Shown here one piece after another: positions 43,668 through 49,936 of a DNA stretch of 49,936 bases. Numbering within the stretch: position 1 is the first letter of the stretch; each line of letters starts with the position of its first letter. Below the pieces are notes generated by a model. The model was not told the DNA's origin, did not search any database, and saw only the letters and a program-made list of their open reading frames with translations. The position numbers and the translations under genes are program-made. The DNA is taken from the NCBI RefSeq assembly GCF_000430995.1, contig NZ_HF952018.1, positions 1,765,845 through 1,815,780 of the forward strand, read 5' to 3'. Origin of the DNA: Thermobrachium celere DSM 8682 (GTDB lineage: Bacteria; Bacillota; Clostridia; Clostridiales; Caloramatoraceae).

Positions 43668-44503
43668 TGTACGATATAGCAATTATCGGGAAGGGCCCAG
43701 CAGGGATTTCTGCTGCTATTAATGCCTACGCAAGAAACAAGAAGGTTATAATATTTGGGCAAGACAGCAAGAAAATCCTCTGGGCTCCTTCTATTCCAAA
43801 CTATGCAGGCTTACCAGATATAACTGGAACAGAATTCATGGAAAGATTAAATGATCATCTAAATAAAACAGATGCTGTTGTAGTAAACAAAAATGTTCTT
43901 GCAGTTTACTCAATGGGAACACACTTTAGTATTCAAGCAGAAACTGAAATGTATGAAGCTAAAAAGGTTATACTTGCAACAGGAGTTGACTTTAAAAAGA
44001 CAATAGAAAATGAAGACAAATTTTTAGGTTCAGGTGTAAGCTACTGTGCAACATGCGACGCCCCACTTTATAAAGGAAAAACTGTTGCAGTAATAGGCTA
44101 CAACCACGAATCTATAGAAGAAGCTAATTTCCTTGCAACAGTATGTAGTAAAGTTTATTTTGTTCCTCAAATAAAGGAAGATTTATCAAAGCTTAATGAA
44201 AAGGTTGAAGTTGTTAATGGTAAACCTTTGAAATTTGAAGGTGCCTTCAGTGCAGAAAAATTAGTTCTTGATAATACTGAAATAAAGGCTGATGGTTTCT
44301 TTGTTCTAAAGGATAGCTATCCTTTAACTTCTCTTGTGCCTGGACTTGAAGTAGATGGACCACACGTTAAGGTAGATAAAAACATGGAAACAAACATTAA
44401 GGGACTTTATGCTGCAGGCGATGTTGCTGGAAAGCCTTATCAAATTGCTAAAGCAGTTGGAGAAGGCCAAATAGCTGCACTTAATGCGTGTGAAAACCTA
44501 TAA
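43667..44503 (+). CDS. Thioredoxin reductase-like flavoprotein, probably ferredoxin-dependent (FFTR type)
   Basis: This 278-residue protein has an FAD-binding N-terminus 'IAIIGKGPAGISAAINA', the redox pair Cys127/Cys130 in 'SYCATCDAPLYKGK', and a C-terminal 'GLYAAGDVAGKPYQIAKAVGEGQIAAL' FAD motif. The NADPH-binding marks of ordinary thioredoxin reductase are missing: GGGxSA is replaced by 'VIGYNHESIEE', and HRRxxxR by 'FVPQIKEDL'. The protein is about 30 residues shorter than usual. This fits the flavin thioredoxin reductases of clostridia that take electrons from ferredoxin. It is coupled to trxA by TAATG. Confidence 0.88.
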   Translation: MYDIAIIGKGPAGISAAINAYARNKKVIIFGQDSKKILWAPSIPNYAGLPDITGTEFMERLNDHLNKTDAVVVNKNVLAVYSMGTHFSIQAETEMYEAKKVILATGVDFKKTIENEDKFLGSGVSYCATCDAPLYKGKTVAVIGYNHESIEEANFLATVCSKVYFVPQIKEDLSKLNEKVEVVNGKPLKFEGAFSAEKLVLDNTEIKADGFFVLKDSYPLTSLVPGLEVDGPHVKVDKNMETNIKGLYAAGDVAGKPYQIAKAVGEGQIAALNACENL

Positions 44504-44504
44504 T

Positions 44505-44535
44505 AAAAAATCTCCTCGATATGAGGAGATTTTTT
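44505..44535. terminator. Bidirectional terminator between the trx operon and the GGDEF-EAL gene
   Basis: AAAAAATCTCCTC (44505-44517) and GAGGAGATTTTTT (44523-44535) form a perfect 13-bp stem with A and T tails on both sides. It serves both convergent transcripts. Confidence 0.93.
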
Positions 44536-45829
44536 ATTTTAAGTCTAGACCATTTTTAATAAGCTCAATAATTGATGCATTATCCATTGGCTTAGCTATA
44601 TAATATCCTTGTATTTTATCACATCTAAATTCCTTTAAGAATTCAAATTGTTGCTTGTTTTCAACTCCTTCTGCTACTACTAAATAACCTAAATTTCTAA
44701 ATAGCTCTATCATATACTTAACCATTAAATTTACTCTAATGTCTTTATCTATCAAATCAATAATCTCCTTTGCAATTTTTATCTCCTTCGCTGGAACCAT
44801 TACTGTATTTAATATTTGTGAATAGGCTGTACCATAATCATCAATAGCTAAAGAAATACCTAACTGTTCTAATTGATTTAATGTTTTATTTTGAACTTCA
44901 TCATTCTTGATCATCTGCGTCTCTGTTATTTCTATTATTACTCTACTTAAATCTATTTTATATTTTTCTTTTAACTTTTTTATATTTAAAACTAATTTTT
45001 TATCTCTAAGCTGAATAGGTGAAATGTTTATGTTTAATTTTAATTCCAATCCAATATCATCCCATATCTTTAGCTGCTTAAAGGCCTCTTCCAATACAAA
45101 ATACCCAAATTCACGTATTAGACCTGTCTCTTCAAGTAATGGAATGAACTCTGATGGTGAAATTTCTCCTAAATCCTCACATTTCCACCTTGTTAAAACC
45201 TCTACCTCAAGTACTTTTGATTTACTAACATCAAATATTGGTTGATATATCAGATAAAATTCTTTATTTTCCACTGCCTTCTTTAACCTAACTAGAAGTT
45301 CTGCTCTTCTTTTAATTTGACTTTCTATCTTCTCCTCAAAAACAGTAAATTTTGACTTTCCTTCTTTTTTTGAAACATATAAGGCTGAATCTGCCTTTCT
45401 TATAATTTCATACAGGTCTTCATAGGATTTTGCCATATATATTCCTGCACTTAATGTCAAAAATATTTCTTTTCCTTCAAGCTCAAACACACAGTTGAAT
45501 TCATCTATAATCCTTTGAACTACCCCTTCAACTTCACTTAGAGATTTATTTACAAGTATAATTATAAACTCATCACCACCAAATCTAAACAGTTCACCTT
45601 CATCATTTATAAGACTATTAATTTTTTCTGCTGATTTTATCAAAACCTTATCGCCAAAATGGTGTCCATATGTGTCATTAATATATTTAAAATTATCAAA
45701 ATCTAAAAATACAACAGCTAAATTTTTATAATTTTTATCTCTAAAAAACTTTTCTAGATAATTTCTATTATAAATTCCCGTAAGATAATCTCTAAATGTT
45801 AAGTAATCTATATCTTTAACACCATCCAT
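44534..45829 (-). CDS. Soluble GGDEF-EAL protein (cyclic di-GMP turnover)
   Basis: This 431-residue protein has no membrane segment and no sensor domain. The GGDEF domain (about 10-165) has 'FRFGGDEFIIIL' intact, so cyclase activity is possible. There is no RxxD inhibitory site. The EAL domain (about 175-430) has 'EVEVLTRW' (EVL instead of EAL, Glu kept), 'NINISPIQLR', 'IIEITETQ', 'IDDYGTAYSQIL' (both Asp kept), 'IKIAKEII' (Lys kept, KID Asp changed), 'VAEGVEN' and 'KIQGYYIAKP'. The metal ligands appear complete, so phosphodiesterase activity is likely. It may influence pili or motility. The neighbouring chemoreceptor gene suggests a signalling patch. Confidence 0.93.
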   Translation of the reverse strand: MDGVKDIDYLTFRDYLTGIYNRNYLEKFFRDKNYKNLAVVFLDFDNFKYINDTYGHHFGDKVLIKSAEKINSLINDEGELFRFGGDEFIIILVNKSLSEVEGVVQRIIDEFNCVFELEGKEIFLTLSAGIYMAKSYEDLYEIIRKADSALYVSKKEGKSKFTVFEEKIESQIKRRAELLVRLKKAVENKEFYLIYQPIFDVSKSKVLEVEVLTRWKCEDLGEISPSEFIPLLEETGLIREFGYFVLEEAFKQLKIWDDIGLELKLNINISPIQLRDKKLVLNIKKLKEKYKIDLSRVIIEITETQMIKNDEVQNKTLNQLEQLGISLAIDDYGTAYSQILNTVMVPAKEIKIAKEIIDLIDKDIRVNLMVKYMIELFRNLGYLVVAEGVENKQQFEFLKEFRCDKIQGYYIAKPMDNASIIELIKNGLDLK

Positions 45830-45850
45830 ACAATCCTCCCCTTAAAAGAA

Positions 45851-45866
45851 GGGCAGAAAACTGCCC
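45851..45866 (-). terminator. Terminator of the chemoreceptor gene
   Basis: GGGCAG (45851-45856) pairs with CTGCCC (45861-45866). On the minus strand it is followed by TTCTTTT. It lies three bases past the stop. Confidence 0.8.
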
Positions 45867-45868
45867 CA

Positions 45869-47596
45869 TCATTCAACCTTAAATCTTTGAACTATATTAG
45901 CTAAATCCATTGCCATAGCACTTAGATTTTGTGCAGTTGCTGCAACTTCTTCTGATGATGCTGAAATTTGTTGTGATGATGCTGCAACCTCTTCAGATGC
46001 CGCTGTATTTTCCTCAACAACAGAACTTACTCCCTCAACTTTTAAAAGCACTTCATCCTTTGATTTAACTATTTCATTCATTCCTTCATAAGTTCTTTCC
46101 ATTAAAGGAGCGATATTTTCAACAGATTCTAGTATTTCAGCAAAGGATTCCACTGTATTTTCAACTGCACTTGTTTGTGACTTAATGAAATTTTCAACTT
46201 CATTAGATGTTTTAATTACTTCTTCTGTATCTGTTTGGATGGAACTTACAAGCTCTGCTATTTCTTCTGTAGACTTTTTGGACTCTTCTGCTAGCTTTCT
46301 AACCTCATCAGCAACAACCGCAAATCCTCTTCCTGCTTCTCCAGCTCTCGCTGCTTCAATTGCAGCATTTAAAGCTAATAGATTTGTCTGCTCCGATATT
46401 GAACTTATCACATTTGTTATACTGCTTATCTGCTTTACTGAACTTGTTAAATTATTTACTTTGCCTACAACAACCTCAAAGGCATTTCTTATTTCCTCAA
46501 TAGACTTTATAAGCTTATCCATTTCCATTTTACCAACATTCGCCTTATCTGTTGTGTTGTCAGTCTCCTTTTTCACTCTTTCAAGTTCTCCATACACCTT
46601 TTCTATATTAGAAGTTAAATCAGAAATTAAATTTATAATATCCTGTAGATCATTTGCCTGTGATGAGGCTCCTTCTGCTACCTGCTCCATTGTTTTAGCA
46701 AGCTCCTGTGATGAAGCTGCCATTTCCTCCGATGCAGCTGTAAGTTCCTGTGAACTTGCACTTAATGTTTCAGCATTCAGCTTTACTTCTCCTATAGCCC
46801 TTTTAATGTTTTCCACAACTTGCTTAAGTGATCTATTCATCTCTATAAATTCATTTTTCCCTTCTGTTTCCAATTCTACTGTGAAATCATATTGACTAAG
46901 TTTCTCAGCTACAAAGTTTATTTGTGCCATTGAGTTTTTAAGAAGCTTGATGAGTATAAAGGATAAAATTGCTGATATTAATATAAGACCTGCTGATAAA
47001 TTTATGATTATTATTCTTGATTTTAAGTATGCATTATTAGCCTTATCTACAACCTGAGATGCTACTGTTGCATTTTCTTTAACTAAAGTTTCAATTGCAA
47101 TTTCTAAATTCTTTGCTAATTCTTCTAAGTGTTGTACATCTGCATATGATAATGTTTGATTTGCTTTTAACTTATCTATTGTTGAATATAGTCCTGTCAT
47201 ATATGATTGATAACTTTTTTCTACTTCTTCAAGCATTTTCTTTTGATCTTCATTCATTTTTGCTTTTCTATATGATTGGAGTATATTATCAATTTTTGTC
47301 TTATGTTCATTAATAGTTGTTTCAAGAGCTAAATCATATTTGTTTGAATATATCATTTGAACAAAAGGTAATCGTATTTGATAAAACTCTGTTTCAATTT
47401 CTTTAACTTGTAAAGAAGGTAACATTCTCTCATTATAAAGATTATTCATATCTAAGCTTAAAATCTTCATGTTGTTTATTCCTAACAATGAAATAAAAAT
47501 CATGGAAGTTCCAATAATGCACATAAGAATGATAAAAAGCCAAGTCATTTTAATGTTCTTTAAAATGTTTCTGCTTTTATTATCCCCATTAGCCAT
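45869..47596 (-). CDS. Methyl-accepting chemotaxis protein
   Basis: This 575-residue protein has TM1 at about 15-37, an extracellular four-helix-bundle (4HB_MCP) sensor of about 150 residues, TM2 at about 190-212, a HAMP domain (about 212-265), and a long coiled-coil signalling domain. The hairpin tip is '[39 protein letters not shown]'. The Glu/Gln/Ala/Ser-rich flanks suit adaptation by methylation. No ligand can be predicted. It reports to CheW/CheA, which are not in the window. Confidence 0.96.
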   Translation of the reverse strand: MANGDNKSRNILKNIKMTWLFIILMCIIGTSMIFISLLGINNMKILSLDMNNLYNERMLPSLQVKEIETEFYQIRLPFVQMIYSNKYDLALETTINEHKTKIDNILQSYRKAKMNEDQKKMLEEVEKSYQSYMTGLYSTIDKLKANQTLSYADVQHLEELAKNLEIAIETLVKENATVASQVVDKANNAYLKSRIIIINLSAGLILISAILSFILIKLLKNSMAQINFVAEKLSQYDFTVELETEGKNEFIEMNRSLKQVVENIKRAIGEVKLNAETLSASSQELTAASEEMAASSQELAKTMEQVAEGASSQANDLQDIINLISDLTSNIEKVYGELERVKKETDNTTDKANVGKMEMDKLIKSIEEIRNAFEVVVGKVNNLTSSVKQISSITNVISSISEQTNLLALNAAIEAARAGEAGRGFAVVADEVRKLAEESKKSTEEIAELVSSIQTDTEEVIKTSNEVENFIKSQTSAVENTVESFAEILESVENIAPLMERTYEGMNEIVKSKDEVLLKVEGVSSVVEENTAASEEVAASSQQISASSEEVAATAQNLSAMAMDLANIVQRFKVE

Positions 47597-47874
47597 TATT
47601 TACCTCCCCTTTCTTGATTTTTATTTAATTGTTAAATATTATTAAAATTTTGATTTACTTTACTCTAGTACAGCAAAAGAGATTATAGCATACGACAACA
47701 AAAAAGAAAATATATAAATTTTCGTCATGTTTCGACATTGAAAATTTAAATAAGTTTATACATTTATTAAATTTTGTTTAAATATATCAATATTTATTGC
47801 CTTTTATTTGTAAAGAATGTATAATCAAAAACTGTACTGTCTTTAATAGTAGTACTCAAATGTGGGGAGGGGAA

Positions 47875-48072
47875 ATGTTGAAACTAAAAAGAGGAAATCA
47901 AGTTCTTATGCTAAAATATACAAATCAGCTACTAAACTTGAGAATGGAAATTCTTAGAGAAAGATTAAATAAAGAAGTGCTAAGGCTTGGAACAAATACC
48001 GATAAGGTGCTCTATATGAGCAAAGAATTAGATAGACTAATTAACTTATACATTAAACTAAACAAAAACTAG
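47875..48072 (+). CDS. Spo0E-like aspartyl-phosphate phosphatase
   Basis: The ATG at 47875 has GGGGAGGGG just before it. A longer frame from 47797 has no such box. The product has 65 residues. The core, 'LRMEILRERLNKEVLRLGTNTDKVLYMSKELDRLINLYIKL', shows the Spo0E pattern: two helices, with the second holding S-x-x-L-D-x-L-I-x-x-Y. Spo0E proteins dephosphorylate Spo0A and delay sporulation. The 'SKELD' stretch matches the SxxxD catalytic motif. The 278 bp upstream hold no other gene. Confidence 0.82.
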   Translation: MLKLKRGNQVLMLKYTNQLLNLRMEILRERLNKEVLRLGTNTDKVLYMSKELDRLINLYIKLNKN

Positions 48073-48111
48073 TTTTAGAATACCCCTCTCAATTATTACT
48101 CCTAAATAAAA

Positions 48112-48132
48112 GCGGCGTTAAATTAACGCCGC
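48112..48132. terminator. Terminator between the spo0E-like gene and hbd
   Basis: GCGGCGTTAA (48112-48121) pairs with TTAACGCCGC (48123-48132), with AAAA before and CTTTTATT after. It can act in both directions. The inner bases would open to form the loop. Confidence 0.88.
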
Positions 48133-48138
48133 CTTTTA

Positions 48139-48981
48139 TTATTTATAGTTATAAAATCCCCTTCCTGTTTTTCTTCCTAAGTATCCTGCTCTTACCATTT
48201 TTCTTAAAAGTGGATGCGGTCTATACTTTGGATCACCTGTTTCATTGTATAATGTTTCCATAATTGCAAGGTTTACATCATTTCCTATAAAGTCTGCTAA
48301 TTCAAGTGGTCCCATTGGATGATTTGCACCAAGCTTCATAGCTTTATCAATGTCTTCTGCTGTTGCTACTCCTTCAGCAAGAAGTGCTACTGCTTCATTT
48401 ATCATTGGAATTAAAAGCCTATTTACAACAAATCCTGCTGATTCTTTAACTTCAACTGGGTCTTTTCCTATTTTTATTGATAAATCCTTTATCTTTTCAA
48501 AGGTTTCATCTGAAGTTGCTATACCTCTTATAATTTCAATAAGCTTCATAACTGGTGCAGGATTAAAGAAATGCATTCCAATTACTTTATCTGGCCTTTT
48601 AGTTGCTGCTGCAATCTCTGTTATTGATAAAGATGATGTATTTGTAGCAAGAACAGTATCTTCTTTGCATATAGCATCTAGCTTACTAAAAATATCCTTC
48701 TTTACATCCATATTTTCAAAAACAGCCTCAACAACCACGTCTGCATCCTTTGCATCCTCAATATTTACTGATTTTGTTATGTTGTTTAGAATATTGTTTT
48801 TCTTTTCTTCATCCATTTTTCCCTTTTCAACTAGCTTTGATAAAGACTTATTGATTAAACCATATCCTCTCTCTACATACTCTTCTTTAATATCATACAT
48901 TGTTACACTAAAACCACTTTGGGCAAAGCATTGAACTATTCCACTGCCCATTGTTCCGCATCCCACTACAAATATTTTCAT
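48139..48981 (-). CDS. hbd: 3-hydroxybutyryl-CoA dehydrogenase
   Basis: This 280-residue NAD(P)-dependent enzyme reduces acetoacetyl-CoA to 3-hydroxybutyryl-CoA in butyrate formation. The Rossmann motif is '[17 protein letters not shown]'. Also present are '[13 protein letters not shown]', '[13 protein letters not shown]', the catalytic-region '[17 protein letters not shown]', and '[30 protein letters not shown]'. It ends '[12 protein letters not shown]' as usual. An AAAGGGGG box precedes the ATG. It lies 13 bp after etfA, the usual end of a crt-bcd-etfBA-hbd operon. Confidence 0.97.
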   Translation of the reverse strand: MKIFVVGCGTMGSGIVQCFAQSGFSVTMYDIKEEYVERGYGLINKSLSKLVEKGKMDEEKKNNILNNITKSVNIEDAKDADVVVEAVFENMDVKKDIFSKLDAICKEDTVLATNTSSLSITEIAAATKRPDKVIGMHFFNPAPVMKLIEIIRGIATSDETFEKIKDLSIKIGKDPVEVKESAGFVVNRLLIPMINEAVALLAEGVATAEDIDKAMKLGANHPMGPLELADFIGNDVNLAIMETLYNETGDPKYRPHPLLRKMVRAGYLGRKTGRGFYNYK

Positions 48982-48994
48982 AATATATCCCCCT

Positions 48995-49936
48995 TTACAT
49001 TACTTCACAGGACTGCTTATAGGCCTTAATTTCATTAATAAGTTCTGGAACAACTTTATATAGGTCTCCAACAATAGCAAGGTCTGCAACAGACATAATT
49101 GGAGCATCTCCATCCTTGTTTATAGCCACTATATATTCACTCTCCTGCATACCAGCAAGATGCTGAATAGCACCTGAAATACCGCAGGCAATGTAAAGCT
49201 TTGGTCTTACTGTCTTTCCTGTTTGTCCTACTTGTCTATCCTTTTCTATCCATCCTGAGTCAACAGCTGCTCTTGAACCTGCAACTATTCCTCCAAGTAC
49301 ATCTGCAAGCTCCTTAAGTAAATTAAACCCTTCCTTATTTCCAACTCCACGTCCACCTGCAACTATAATATCTGCTTCAGTTATATCTATCTTCTCCTTC
49401 ATTGACTTTACAATCTCTTCAATCTTAACCTTTATATCATCTTCCTTTATATCAACATTAAATCTTTCAACTTCTCCCTTTCTTGCATAATCAGCACAAG
49501 GAACATTAAACACCCCTGGTCTTACAGTTGACATTTGAGGTCTATGGTTTGGACACTCAATTGTTGCCATAATATTTCCGCCAAAGGCTGGACGAGTCAT
49601 AAGAAGGTTCTTTGTTTCATCATCTACATCAAGGCCTGTACAGTCTGCTGTAAGTCCTGTTTTTAGCCTTGCGGCAACTCTTGGACCAAGGTCACGTCCT
49701 ATATATGTTGCACCTATAAATATGATTTCAGGTTTCTTTTCATTTGCTAGTTCACAAATTGCCTTAGTGTAGGCATCTGTTGTATAGTGTTTTAAATTGA
49801 TGTTATCTATTAATATAACCCTATCTGCACCATGGTGGATTAAGGTATCTGTTAACTTGTCTACTTCATATCCTAATAAAACTGCAACAACTTCACCATC
49901 AAGCTTATCTGCAATCCTCCCTTGCCTTAACCTAAA
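48995..49936 (-). CDS. etfA: Electron transfer flavoprotein alpha subunit (5' end outside the window)
   Basis: The frame is open from the right edge ([20 protein letters not shown]) to the stop at 48995, about 313 residues, so the true start is outside. The N-terminal domain has '[36 protein letters not shown]'. The C-terminal FAD domain has '[15 protein letters not shown]', '[46 protein letters not shown]' and '[21 protein letters not shown]', all typical. With EtfB it carries electrons for butyryl-CoA dehydrogenase, which in clostridia allows flavin-based electron bifurcation. The bcd and etfB genes should lie just beyond the edge. Confidence 0.97.
   Translation of the reverse strand, partial: FRLRQGRIADKLDGEVVAVLLGYEVDKLTDTLIHHGADRVILIDNINLKHYTTDAYTKAICELANEKKPEIIFIGATYIGRDLGPRVAARLKTGLTADCTGLDVDDETKNLLMTRPAFGGNIMATIECPNHRPQMSTVRPGVFNVPCADYARKGEVERFNVDIKEDDIKVKIEEIVKSMKEKIDITEADIIVAGGRGVGNKEGFNLLKELADVLGGIVAGSRAAVDSGWIEKDRQVGQTGKTVRPKLYIACGISGAIQHLAGMQESEYIVAINKDGDAPIMSVADLAIVGDLYKVVPELINEIKAYKQSCEVM

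Noticed and set aside
46185-46895. 236-codon plus-strand frame opposite the chemoreceptor gene
   Set aside because: It is a shadow of the Ala/Glu/Ser-rich coiled coil, with low-complexity Ser/Ala/Phe content and no start signal.

Overview
The window comes from a low-GC, spore-forming clostridial anaerobe. The evidence is AT-rich DNA with clostridial codon use, a Spo0E-like phosphatase, the crotonyl/butyryl-CoA genes hbd and etfA, a guanine riboswitch ahead of guaBA, CIRCE-controlled groESL, a Tad pilus locus without a secretin, and a thioredoxin reductase of the NADPH-motif-less clostridial type. The set would suit the Caloramator/Thermobrachium group. From memory only, an Argonaute from Thermobrachium celere has been studied, so the Argonaute protein here may itself be known. 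I cannot confirm the species.

Layout. 1-2870: truncated IS30 transposase, two tandem paralogues of unknown function, and a ParE/Phd toxin-antitoxin pair. 2871-8432: heterodimeric ABC exporter, one half carrying a very large repeat-built extracellular insertion, under a MarR repressor with two perfect operators. 8445-12830: an S66 carboxypeptidase, then guaB-guaA behind a guanine riboswitch. 12890-14663: a 33-bp dispersed repeat and an IS3-family element. 14727-19895: a defence island, all on the minus strand, made of a split cas6, a leader with a recognisable promoter, a CRISPR array of nine repeats, two decayed genes, and a long prokaryotic Argonaute with a complete DEDD catalytic set. 20030-29119: a complete-looking Tad/Flp pilus operon next to a DegS/DegU-like two-component pair. 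29264-32070: larE-larB-larC for the nickel-pincer cofactor. 32296-36588: a CNT nucleoside transporter and a lactococcin-972-like bacteriocin operon. 36885-49936: groESL, an ACT protein, an 8-oxoguanine glycosylase, a P-loop/Asp23-like protein, a GH18 spore-type hydrolase, thioredoxin and its reductase, a GGDEF-EAL protein, a chemoreceptor, a Spo0E-like protein, hbd and the 3' part of etfA.

The most interesting unit is the cas6/CRISPR/Argonaute neighbourhood. A repeat-processing enzyme and an array with an intact promoter sit beside a catalytically complete Argonaute. No Cas1, Cas2, Cas3, Cascade, Csm/Cmr or Cas9 genes are visible anywhere in the window. Either the effector lies elsewhere in the genome, or the Argonaute is functionally linked to the array. 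The sequence cannot decide between these. The Argonaute has its own promoter and a terminator separates it from the array, so any link would be in trans. Next most interesting are the roughly 500-residue repeat domain in the ABC exporter and the duplicated unknown gene pair near the left end.
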